Assembly (NCBI GenBank): GCA_021300175.1
Contig: JAJTIC010000062.1
Coordinates: forward strand, 1-47,281
Reading direction: 5' to 3'
DNA from: Pseudomonadota bacterium
GTDB lineage: Bacteria > Bdellovibrionota > Bdellovibrionia > Bdellovibrionales > Bdellovibrionaceae
DNA: 47,281 bases
Every line of letters begins with the position of its first letter. Within the stretch, counting starts at the first letter, position 1. Of the stretch, positions 1-7,725 are shown one piece after another. Made by a program: the position numbers and the translations under genes. The notes under the pieces were generated by a model. That model was not told where the DNA came from, did not search any database, and worked only from the letters and a program-made list of their open reading frames with translations.

Positions 1-1
1 A

Positions 2-1657
2 GTGTTTAATAAATCCAATTACGCCCAGATGATCGGCGCTTCGCTGGAAATGTATCATAAGAATTCTTCAGATAAAAAGAAGGCCACCGAGGTTCGCTAC
101 CAACTCGCCAAGCACACTTACGATCAGGGGCAGTACGCCCCAGCGGTCATTCAGCTCACACAGTTTGCGAAAGAATTCAAAGAGAGCCAACCCCAGCTCG
201 CTTTGCAGGCGGCGAATCTTTCTTTAGATGCTCTTGTGCTGGCGGGTGAATCCCATAAAGTACAATCTCAAGCTGGTGAGTTTGCGCAGATGTTTCCTCA
301 GGCGAAGCAGGATTTCGCAGCCATTCAGCGAAAATCTGCACTGACAAGATCTGCAGAGGCTTTTCAGACCCAGAAAGATCCTCAGAAGGCTTGGGAAGCT
401 CTTCAGGGCTTTGATTTACAAGGGGCCAACAGTGAAGAGAAAAAGATTTATCTCAAAAACAAGATCGTGATTGCTGAAAATCTTAAAAACTTTTCTGAAG
501 CGCGATTAGCAGTCGATCAGTACTTAGCTTTGCCACAACTCACGACTGAGGAGATGACTTTTGGTCTTGAAAGAAAGTCATTTTTGAGTGAGCTCGTGCT
601 GGATTTTGACTCTGCCCTTATTGCCACGCAAAAGATGACAGGTCGAGATGAAAAGAAAATTTTGAAGCTCGCTTTGTTGTCAGAGCTTTCGTTGAAAGAT
701 GCCTCACCGTTTTACCGAGATTTCTTAAAGACATCTCAGGATCTTGAGAAAAAAGTGGCGATTGCGGTTCAGCTCGTGAAAGCCAGTTCTCAGCCAGCAC
801 AAGAACTTCAAAAACAAAAGAGTTTGCTCGAGAAAAAGAATGATGTTTATGCAGGTCTTTTGCTGGATCTCTTTGCTGAGGGGAGATTGAAGCTCGAAGA
901 GATGGAAGGTCTCAAGAAGATCGCCCAGACTTCTTCGGGTCAGGTTTTGATGCGATTCCAGACTCTGAAGAGTCTGGAATCATTAAAGAAGCAATTTGAA
1001 CAGTCTCAGGTGGACGCAAGCCAACAGAGCAAGCTTGCAAAAACTTTGAAAGCCAGAGTGCAACTTTTAGAGAAGCTCGATCAGCTGGCTCAAGCCTCTT
1101 TAGAGAGCGGAGATTGGACTTCTCAAGTTTTGAGTCTTGATCTTGTGGCTCATGAGAATGAGCGTTTTTATCAAGAAGTTTTAGCGCTTCCGGTCCCGCA
1201 AGGATTGAATCCGGAACAAGAGCAAGAGTATCTCATGTTGCTGTCACAGCAGGCAGGCCCTCATCAATTAAAAGCTCAGGACGTGAGAAAGAAGCTCAGC
1301 GATCTTTGGTCCACACAAGGTCTCGATCAGCAACTTTTAAGCACGGCTCAACAGGCAAAAGGATCAGCTGCTAAGTTGATAGAGGCGGAATTTCGCTTTC
1401 TTCAAGCGGTCGCTCCTGAAGATCTCAAGTCTGTGATCGAAAAAGCGATCGCAAGCTCTCAGAACATTCAGACAGGTGGTGCTGTTGTTGCACTCTCAGA
1501 CGTGGAAAATGCAAAGAATAAAGTTCGGCAAAATCCCCTGAGTGTTGAAGCTTTGAGAAGGCTTGCTGAGCTTGAAAGACAGTCTGGAAAAGTCGCCATG
1601 GTGAATTATTTAGAATCAAGAATTGAGAATCTGAAAGAAACAGAAGGGGTGAAGTAA
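2..1657 (+). CDS. TPR-type helical repeat protein (5' partial)
   Basis: This reading frame is open from the left window edge to the stop at 1655-1657, so the protein (551 residues seen) is probably truncated at its N-terminus; the first GTG is unlikely to be the real start. The sequence is almost entirely alpha-helical, rich in Leu, Ala, Gln, Lys and Glu, with recurring two-helix units typical of tetratricopeptide-like scaffolds (for example around residues 25-70 and 515-545, where alternating small and aromatic residues recur). I see no catalytic motif. Its stop overlaps the start of the next gene by one base (TAATG), so it is translated with the downstream envelope genes. In Myxococcus-type gliding and envelope machines, TPR proteins of this kind act as assembly scaffolds; that role here is inference. 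Confidence 0.7.
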   Translation: MFNKSNYAQMIGASLEMYHKNSSDKKKATEVRYQLAKHTYDQGQYAPAVIQLTQFAKEFKESQPQLALQAANLSLDALVLAGESHKVQSQAGEFAQMFPQAKQDFAAIQRKSALTRSAEAFQTQKDPQKAWEALQGFDLQGANSEEKKIYLKNKIVIAENLKNFSEARLAVDQYLALPQLTTEEMTFGLERKSFLSELVLDFDSALIATQKMTGRDEKKILKLALLSELSLKDASPFYRDFLKTSQDLEKKVAIAVQLVKASSQPAQELQKQKSLLEKKNDVYAGLLLDLFAEGRLKLEEMEGLKKIAQTSSGQVLMRFQTLKSLESLKKQFEQSQVDASQQSKLAKTLKARVQLLEKLDQLAQASLESGDWTSQVLSLDLVAHENERFYQEVLALPVPQGLNPEQEQEYLMLLSQQAGPHQLKAQDVRKKLSDLWSTQGLDQQLLSTAQQAKGSAAKLIEAEFRFLQAVAPEDLKSVIEKAIASSQNIQTGGAVVALSDVENAKNKVRQNPLSVEALRRLAELERQSGKVAMVNYLESRIENLKETEGVK

Positions 1658-1914
1658 TGATGAATTTAGTGTTGTTGTTATCGAGCTTTTTGATGGCGGC
1701 CCCTGCTGCAATAACTCCTGCCGTGACTCCTCAGCAAACCTTGATCAAGAAAAAGACAACAGATGTGAGTTTCGAAGATGTGCTTGTTCAGGGTAAGTAC
1801 CATTTTTCAGATGAAGCCGTGACCACTGTCGAGCAAGATAAAGTTCTTGATGCTCTCTTGGGTGTGAGAACTGATTTTCAAGACCGTATCGATCAATCCA
1901 CTGAGCAACGATAA
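1657..1914 (+). CDS. Small secreted protein in envelope operon
   Basis: 85 residues starting at the first of two adjacent ATG codons, overlapping the upstream stop by one base. Residues 1-18 form a hydrophobic signal sequence ending in an Ala/Pro-rich stretch, which suggests export to the periplasm. The remainder is a short charged domain (motif DVLVQGKYHFSDEAV around residues 42-56) and has no known catalytic signature. It lies 11 bases before the AgmX-type membrane protein and is co-directional with it, so it may be a small periplasmic partner of that protein. I do not recognise the family; the coding call rests on the signal peptide, the coupling and the position in the operon. Confidence 0.7.
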   Translation: MMNLVLLLSSFLMAAPAAITPAVTPQQTLIKKKTTDVSFEDVLVQGKYHFSDEAVTTVEQDKVLDALLGVRTDFQDRIDQSTEQR

Positions 1915-1925
1915 GGCAGTTAAAG

Positions 1926-3056
1926 ATGGAACTTAGAAAATATAAATTAGAGTCCAGGGCAGGAAAAATCATACGAACATTTCAGGTTCAGGCGGACCGA
2001 GTTCATGTGATTCATAGAGCGGACAATCGACGGTTGGAGCTCGTCTCAGATTTGTCGGCTTTGAATGATCAAAATGTCGTTTATAAAGAATATGGTCAGT
2101 TTGCTCCTCAGGATTTATCAGCTGTAAAGTTCGAAGTTCCCGGTCTTGGGTTTATTACAGAGTTTGAAGAAGCCGCTCTGCAAAAAGACGTGGTCCTCGA
2201 AGAGCCTGAAGAGAAAGTTTGGTGGCTCGCGCTTATAGTGACGATGCTTTTTATTGGTGGTTTGATGAGTTACTTACTGACTCATCCCATAGAGACAGCG
2301 CAAAGAGATGCAGAGCTTAAGCAAGAAGTCGTCAAGATTGTGAAGAACATTCCGATCACTCCTAAAAAACCAGCAGCGCAAGCTCAGTCCTCAAACAATA
2401 TGAATCCCACATCCAAAGTAGCTCCTTCTAAAGAGGCTGTTCGACGTCAGGGAGCTTTGGCTGTTTTGGGGTCTATGAATTCCGGGAAACAAAGGGGTGG
2501 ACTTAATCTTGGGGCTGCTCAGACCACTGCAGGTCCAGGACTGGGTGGAAATGCAGGCTCGGGCGGAGTGCAGACCACGCTTTATGGGAAAGGCCTTGTC
2601 TCAGCGCCTTTGGGTGCTGGGGGAAATCTTCAAGGCGGTGGAGGCTACGGCACGAAAGGTAAAGGTGGCGGTCAAGCAGGTTATGGGAGCTTGAGTCTTG
2701 TTGGAAGCTCGGGAGCTTCTCCTTTGCCTCTTGGTAAAGAAGCCATTGTGGGTGGAGGCCTTGATCGGGACCTTATTGCTGATGTGATTAATCGAAATTT
2801 GGGACAAGTCCGTTTTTGCTATGAGCAAGGTCTTCAATCAAACCCAGGTCTTGCCGGACGAGTGGCCGTCGCTTTTGTGATTGGTGGTAACGGGCTTGTG
2901 AAGACGGCGGGAATTGAGAGCACATCATTGAATGCGAAATCAGTTGAAGATTGCATTGTGGGGCGATTGAGAAGTTGGAAGTTTCCTCTGCCAGAAGGCG
3001 GAGTTGATGTGAAAGTGTCTTATCCATTTAACCTGAGAAGAGCGGGGCAGGGGTAG
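1926..3056 (+). CDS. AgmX/PglI-type membrane protein with TonB-like C-terminal domain
   Basis: 376 residues. The N-terminal ~95 residues are cytoplasmic-looking and charged; a single transmembrane helix lies at about residues 99-118 (WWLALIVTMLFIGG and on); a Gly/Ser/Ala-rich flexible linker spans about 185-270; the C-terminal ~90 residues carry the AgmX/PglI C-terminal pattern (RNLGQVRFCYEQGL, then GRVAVAFVIGGNG, then SWKFPLPEGG and SYPFNLR), related to the TonB C-terminal fold. Proteins of this kind bridge the inner membrane and periplasm in Myxococcus gliding/secretion systems (AgmX/GltJ). Start ATG 1926 follows the previous stop by 11 bases with GGCAG/AAAG upstream. Its role as the energised periplasm-spanning component of this operon is inference; the domain order is visible in the sequence. 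Confidence 0.85.
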   Translation: MELRKYKLESRAGKIIRTFQVQADRVHVIHRADNRRLELVSDLSALNDQNVVYKEYGQFAPQDLSAVKFEVPGLGFITEFEEAALQKDVVLEEPEEKVWWLALIVTMLFIGGLMSYLLTHPIETAQRDAELKQEVVKIVKNIPITPKKPAAQAQSSNNMNPTSKVAPSKEAVRRQGALAVLGSMNSGKQRGGLNLGAAQTTAGPGLGGNAGSGGVQTTLYGKGLVSAPLGAGGNLQGGGGYGTKGKGGGQAGYGSLSLVGSSGASPLPLGKEAIVGGGLDRDLIADVINRNLGQVRFCYEQGLQSNPGLAGRVAVAFVIGGNGLVKTAGIESTSLNAKSVEDCIVGRLRSWKFPLPEGGVDVKVSYPFNLRRAGQG

Positions 3057-3059
3057 ATT

Positions 3060-4292
3060 ATGAAGATAAAGGGCTTGATCCTTATTATAAGTTTTGGTGT
3101 TTTTGGATTGGTCAGCTGCAGTACCAATCAAAATCCTTTTGATGGAAATGTTGTGGGAGTGAATCCTGAAGAGGGTCGGAAAAAACCGACACCGGATCCA
3201 CTTTTTTCAGATAGCTTAAGACTTGAGAGTAGTTCTCCGGAATTCAACTTTCAAGAAGGCTCTGAATCGACTTTCACTTTATCGGCAAGATCTTTGATCC
3301 CCGCCACCGATGCTCAGATCCAAGTGGAAAATATGCTTGAGTTTCCAGGTTTGAAGTTTGATGGGAAGTCTTTGGAAATTAAATGGACACCGGCCCTGGG
3401 CTTTACGGGATCAGATTTACAAAGACGCTCTCTTTTGAAAGTTTCTTACAGTGTCTTTTCGACAGAAGCTCAAGTGAGAATTCAAATCACAAAAGCTTTC
3501 CCGGTGGTGGTTCAAAAGAAATTGCAGCAGCCCCAAGTGGTTCGTGTGTCTGATTTGATTTCTCAACCGATTCGAGAAGGGCAGTTTCGCTTTTTTGAAG
3601 TGGTCGTCGAGGATCAAGATTCAAGCCCTGGAAAAGTGCCTCGACTTCTGATTACAAGCAACCCTTCCAGTTCTTACCCTTCAGCGGCAACCTTGGTGGA
3701 CTTTTTTACTTCCACCCCTGAGCAAGATTCGAGCAACAAATCTCGTTGGACTTTCCGCATGCAGCTGGATGCTCGCGAAAAGGATCTCACGCGAGATGAA
3801 GATCAGTATGAGTTTGCTGTGATTGCGCTTTCCAATTTTGGAATTCAATCAAATCTCTTTCCGGTCAATGTGAAATTTAGAACTCAAGTTAAATCTCCGG
3901 TTTTCACTTTTGATAATTATGACCAGGTCAATGTGGTAGCGACGGAAAGAAACCGCCTATCTTTTTCTGTTTATGACCCTTCAGGGGAAGGGAAACTTGA
4001 AGTCTCTGCAACAACAGTGGCCGTGATTCCTGGTCAGAATGATGTGAGCTGTTTTATGTCGGGAGGAGAATCACAAGTGAAGTGCGATGTGCTCCTGCAG
4101 CCAGATATGAGGGCCATTGGGCAAACCTATACTTGGACAGTGCGTGCGATTAACCGCAGCCCTGTTGCTGGTGATTCGGCCTCTAACAAGCAGGTGGTTC
4201 AGACGATGTACATCAAAGTGGAAGCACCGCCGCCACCACCGCCTACAACCACGACTTCAACAACGATCGCTCCGACAGGAGGTCTCCAGTGA
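3060..4292 (+). CDS. Lipoprotein with Ig/cadherin-like region and Pro/Thr tail
   Basis: 410 residues. A signal peptide ends in a lipobox (LVSC, Cys20), so this is a predicted lipoprotein. The middle is beta-rich, and around residues 50-145 contains a pattern (QEGSESTFTLSA, then LEIKWTPALGFTG) resembling bacterial Ig-like/cadherin-type repeats, in which a W-x-P-x-x-G-turn recurs. The C-terminal end is low complexity: six prolines followed by a Thr/Ser run, a probable extended stalk or wall-spanning tail. It begins 3 bases after the AgmX-type gene and its stop overlaps the GTG start of the outer-membrane barrel gene, so the three are co-translated. Function unknown; an outer-envelope component of the same machine is likely from context. 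Confidence 0.75.
   Translation: MKIKGLILIISFGVFGLVSCSTNQNPFDGNVVGVNPEEGRKKPTPDPLFSDSLRLESSSPEFNFQEGSESTFTLSARSLIPATDAQIQVENMLEFPGLKFDGKSLEIKWTPALGFTGSDLQRRSLLKVSYSVFSTEAQVRIQITKAFPVVVQKKLQQPQVVRVSDLISQPIREGQFRFFEVVVEDQDSSPGKVPRLLITSNPSSSYPSAATLVDFFTSTPEQDSSNKSRWTFRMQLDAREKDLTRDEDQYEFAVIALSNFGIQSNLFPVNVKFRTQVKSPVFTFDNYDQVNVVATERNRLSFSVYDPSGEGKLEVSATTVAVIPGQNDVSCFMSGGESQVKCDVLLQPDMRAIGQTYTWTVRAINRSPVAGDSASNKQVVQTMYIKVEAPPPPPPTTTTSTTIAPTGGLQ
4277..4283 (+). promoter_or_regulatory. Strong ribosome binding site fixing a GTG start
   Basis: AGGAGGT lies five bases before GTG 4289 and inside the end of the lipoprotein gene. It supports GTG 4289 (overlapping the TGA stop by two bases) as the true start of the outer-membrane barrel gene. 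Confidence 0.75.
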
Positions 4293-5011
4293 GATCAAAA
4301 CTTCTTCTTGTTCTAGGTTTGGGAATTTTCTTGGCAACAACAGTGCAAGCGCAAGAAGCGGTAACGCCAGCGACGACGCCTGCTTTAAGTGATTTTGATT
4401 CGTTGGGTGGGAACTCGGATCTTCTAGAAAAAGCAAAAGCCATTCAGGGATCAAGCCGAGTTGAGATTATCCAGAACCGAATTGTGCAAAGATCAAAGCG
4501 TTGGGAGCTCAGTCCCGAATATACCCAGACACTGGGAGGGGACTCTTATGTCAGAACAGAAGGTTTTTCTCTGAATGCTCATTACCATCTCAATCCCCGA
4601 TGGAGTGTGGGTGGTAAATACACTTATCATACAAACTCTCTCACTAAAGAAGGAAAGAATTTGATCAATGATTCATCGGCAGGGGGCACGGGAATCATTC
4701 CCGCTGTGGACTATGCAAAGCAAAGCTCTCAATTCTTGGTGAACTGGTATCCTGTCTATGGGAAAGTCGCTTTTTTGGATCAGGGGGTCACTCAGTTTGA
4801 TATGTATGCAAGTCTTGGGGGGGGCCAGATTGAAACTTTGAGCGGAAGGAAAAGCACTTATTCTGCAGGGGCAGGAGTTGGCTTTTGGTGGAATTCAAAA
4901 TGGACCACTCGTTTTGAAGTTCGTTACCAGAACTTTCAAGCCAAAGATTACCAGGAGTCTAAGTTGATGAACTGGACCGTGGCCGGCCTTCAAATGGGAT
5001 ACTTGCTTTAA
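4289..5011 (+). CDS. Outer-membrane beta-barrel protein
   Basis: 240 residues from a GTG start. A signal peptide (residues 1-22, ending VQAQE) is followed by a short linker and a C-terminal domain of alternating amphipathic strands (SVGGKYTYHTNS, FLVNWYPVYGK, WTTRFEVRYQNF, WTVAGLQMGYLL) that ends in a hydrophobic Leu, as expected of an 8-stranded outer-membrane barrel. Overall size and layout resemble the outer-membrane beta-barrel proteins found beside myxobacterial-type envelope genes, but I cannot confirm the subfamily. Coupled to the preceding lipoprotein by a 4-base overlap and 15 bases before the next gene. Likely the outer-membrane part of the operon's assembly (inference). Confidence 0.8.
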   Translation: MRSKLLLVLGLGIFLATTVQAQEAVTPATTPALSDFDSLGGNSDLLEKAKAIQGSSRVEIIQNRIVQRSKRWELSPEYTQTLGGDSYVRTEGFSLNAHYHLNPRWSVGGKYTYHTNSLTKEGKNLINDSSAGGTGIIPAVDYAKQSSQFLVNWYPVYGKVAFLDQGVTQFDMYASLGGGQIETLSGRKSTYSAGAGVGFWWNSKWTTRFEVRYQNFQAKDYQESKLMNWTVAGLQMGYLL

Positions 5012-5026
5012 TCGGAGGGGACTCTT

Positions 5027-6625
5027 ATGAGAAAATTTTTACTTGTTGTGTGCTACCTCTCGTCTTTGAATGTTTTTGCTCAAGGGGAGGATCTTTTAGG
5101 GATTCTTGAGGGACAAAACACAGCTGTGGTCAGTCCTAAGAAACAACAGATCAATAGCTATCTTACGCAACTCATCGGTCAGCCCACAGCAGAACAAAAT
5201 ATTTTCATGCAGTTCTTCGCCCAGGAAGACTTTCGAAAATCTTTGTTTCAGTGGTCGAGTGCTTTTGCAAAAAGCTCCTTTGCGCAAACTGATAATGGAA
5301 AGGCCCTGTATCATCTTTTGTTATTCAAAAATGGCTTAGAAGTGATGGGTCTTGAGGGTTTACTGACACAAACTCAGCACCAGAATATTTCAATTCTCTT
5401 GAAAGAAGAGTGGAAGAAAGCTGCGGGTCCTGAGCATCGGGTCTGGTTATATTTACCAGAGCAGGCTTGGAAAAAAGATTGGACTTCTGTGTTTGGTCTT
5501 GAAGCCCATATTCGTATGAGTTCAAAAGCAATTTTTCAAAAGAAAGATTTGCAGAAGCTCGGTGAGCTTAAGCTAGAAACAGCGCCTGGGAGTCAAGAGT
5601 TTGCCTGGCTGACTTGGCAGGAAGTTCTCCTCACCATTCCTCAAGATGCTAATAAAGCCGCTCAAGTTCTTGCTCAGTTAATGAAGTTAAAGCAGAACGT
5701 GGTGAGTGAAGATCTGATGAATATGACAGCAGCAAGGCTTTTGTATGCCCGCGGATTTTTGGATGCTGCAATCAAATATTATGAAAAAGTACCTAAGAAA
5801 AGTGACTTGTGGTTTGAAGCTCAAGAAGAAAGTGCTTGGTCTTACTTAAGAAAGGGTGAGCCACAGAATGCCATTGCCATCAGCCAGTCGATAACATTGC
5901 CGGAGTTTTTGCCTTTGGCGGGTCCTGAAAGCTTGTACGTCAAAACCATCGCTGAATTGAAAACCTGTCAGTACGAAAAAGTGACGGCTGGATTGCAGCA
6001 GTTTAAAAATGTGTTTAAACCTCGATTTGAGAATTTAAATCAAGTCGCAAGCTCTGCCACGAATGAACCTTCGGACCGTTTGGCTGGCGCAATGAAAAAA
6101 CAGCTGCGCATCTCGGTCTCTGATCTCAAGGGTGTTTTCCAGAGTGTTCCTCGCTGGACTCTCAGAGATCAGGTTTTGCGAAACATCGTGAACACAGAAC
6201 TTAAAATTGAAGCGGAAGCTAAAATTGCAGGTGATCTTTATGCTTCTTCACTGACTGAAGGAACAGCCCAGATTGGATTTCAAGCAACCATGGAAGGCTT
6301 CAAGCAGGCTGCAGAGCAAAGATTGCAGCAAGTGATCAACTCCAGACACCAAAGAGTGCGCGAACTCGCATCAAGAGAGATGACCGAGATCCAAGCAATT
6401 CTTAAGAAAATGCACATTGTAGAAGCTGAAGTTTTATCGCAGGCAACTCTCGCTCACCGAGTGGCGAGTAGCTCTGAAACAGCGGGTCTAGTGACTCAAG
6501 AGGGGACCACGGGTTCTAAGGATCCCTATGCTTTGAAGTTTAAAGGAACACAAGAAGTTTGGTTTGATGAAATTTCTAGTTATAAAGTGAGTGTTGATGG
6601 AGCCTGCAAGGGTGGAAAGAGGTAG
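5027..6625 (+). CDS. Secreted helical-repeat protein
   Basis: 532 residues starting at ATG 5027 with GGAGGGG upstream. Signal peptide at residues 1-19 (LLVVCYLSSLNVFAQ). The mature part is almost all helical with TPR-like units, clearest near residues 230-290 (ARLLYARGFLDAAIKYYEKV and WFEAQEESAWSYLRKG), followed by a long Gln/Glu/Ala-rich probable coiled coil (about 400-480). No catalytic motif seen. It resembles the periplasmic TPR proteins that accompany gliding-motility type machinery. It sits directly between the barrel gene and the VWA lipoprotein gene, one base from the latter. The function is not known; a periplasmic scaffold is the best inference. Confidence 0.75.
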   Translation: MRKFLLVVCYLSSLNVFAQGEDLLGILEGQNTAVVSPKKQQINSYLTQLIGQPTAEQNIFMQFFAQEDFRKSLFQWSSAFAKSSFAQTDNGKALYHLLLFKNGLEVMGLEGLLTQTQHQNISILLKEEWKKAAGPEHRVWLYLPEQAWKKDWTSVFGLEAHIRMSSKAIFQKKDLQKLGELKLETAPGSQEFAWLTWQEVLLTIPQDANKAAQVLAQLMKLKQNVVSEDLMNMTAARLLYARGFLDAAIKYYEKVPKKSDLWFEAQEESAWSYLRKGEPQNAIAISQSITLPEFLPLAGPESLYVKTIAELKTCQYEKVTAGLQQFKNVFKPRFENLNQVASSATNEPSDRLAGAMKKQLRISVSDLKGVFQSVPRWTLRDQVLRNIVNTELKIEAEAKIAGDLYASSLTEGTAQIGFQATMEGFKQAAEQRLQQVINSRHQRVRELASREMTEIQAILKKMHIVEAEVLSQATLAHRVASSSETAGLVTQEGTTGSKDPYALKFKGTQEVWFDEISSYKVSVDGACKGGKR

Positions 6626-6626
6626 T

Positions 6627-7646
6627 ATGAAGAAATACCTAGTTTCTGTGATTTTAGGCTCAATGCTGCTCGGAGCCTGTGCTGAGGAAACAAATAAGAT
6701 GTTGCCAAAGCCCAATGATCAAACGGAGCGGCGAAAATTGGCCACTCAAATCACTTACACTTCAAAAGTAGATATCTTGTTTGTGGTGGATGATAGCGCC
6801 TCTATGTCGAGTCATCAGAACAATTTAAGTCGTAATATTGATATCTTTGTGAATGATATCGTGAAGAATCGGATTTTAGATTATCAAATTGGTGTGATTT
6901 CGTCGACGGTTTATAATTTTCAGCCCGATCCTTGTAGCAATGGATATCTTTGTGGGACTCCTCGCTATGTGGATCGAGGCACGATGGATGCTGTTAACCG
7001 TCTTAAGCGCAATCTGCTCGTTGGTATCTCGGGGAGTGGTACAGAACAATTCTTTGACCCAGTGTTAATGGCCATTCGCGCTAGCAGTCAGGGGAGTTAT
7101 AATTTTGGATTTTATCGGCCTGATGCATTTTTAGCAGTTGTTTTCATTACAGATGCGGAAGATCAGTCTTCAATATCCCCGAGTGATTTTTATGATCAGT
7201 TGGTGAAGCTCAAAAATGGGGACGAGAAGAAAGTTTTAATCTATGGGGCCTATATCCCTTCAAGTCTCGGAAATACTTGTGCGAGAGATGATGTGAGTAT
7301 GCTTCCCTATCGGCTGGAGCAACTTTTCTCGATGGCGAAATCCACCATTTACAGTCTTTGCGACCCTAACTTTGGACAGGGACTTGCTAAAATCTCCGGA
7401 GAGATTTCTGCGAAGGTCGGGCGTTTTATTTATTTAGATCGTCCACCGGATGTTAAGACCATTAAGATCAGCTATGGGACACAAGTGCTTCCTAATGATC
7501 CCAAAGTGGGTTGGGTCTATAATCCCGAGCTCAATGCGATTATTCTTGGTGAGCAAGTCCAGTGGATTGATCAAGGTCCTGGGGTTCAAGTAGAAGTTGA
7601 GTTTGATGAGGCTCAGTATCCCACTCCGAAGCCACCTCGGAAATAG
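6627..7646 (+). CDS. VWA-domain lipoprotein
   Basis: 339 residues from ATG 6627, chosen because it gives a proper lipoprotein signal (LLGAC, Cys18) and has GGAAAGAGG upstream; an earlier in-frame GTG at 6591 would bury it. A von Willebrand factor A domain follows: the MIDAS motif D55-x-S57-x-S59 sits at the end of the first strand (VDILFVVDDSAS), and a later strand gives FITDAEDQSS, consistent with the fold. VWA domains bind ligands through a divalent metal, so this may be a surface or periplasmic adhesion/assembly factor. Four or more Cys in the second half may form disulfides. It is the last gene of the envelope operon; a possible terminator follows at 7681-7725. Confidence 0.85.
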   Translation: MKKYLVSVILGSMLLGACAEETNKMLPKPNDQTERRKLATQITYTSKVDILFVVDDSASMSSHQNNLSRNIDIFVNDIVKNRILDYQIGVISSTVYNFQPDPCSNGYLCGTPRYVDRGTMDAVNRLKRNLLVGISGSGTEQFFDPVLMAIRASSQGSYNFGFYRPDAFLAVVFITDAEDQSSISPSDFYDQLVKLKNGDEKKVLIYGAYIPSSLGNTCARDDVSMLPYRLEQLFSMAKSTIYSLCDPNFGQGLAKISGEISAKVGRFIYLDRPPDVKTIKISYGTQVLPNDPKVGWVYNPELNAIILGEQVQWIDQGPGVQVEVEFDEAQYPTPKPPRK

Positions 7647-7680
7647 AAGCGGGCAAACCAAGGTCAAATTTCATAATCTT

Positions 7681-7725
7681 GAAGAGCTTTCATCGGCTAA
7701 GTCTTAAGGCTCTTCAGGATTTTTT
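7681..7725 (+). terminator. Possible rho-independent terminator of envelope operon
   Basis: GAAGAGC (7681-7687) pairs with GCTCTTC (7709-7715), and six T follow at 7720-7725 on the plus strand. The loop is long (21 bases) and the element overlaps the last codons of the convergent antiporter gene, so this is a weak call. Confidence 0.35.
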
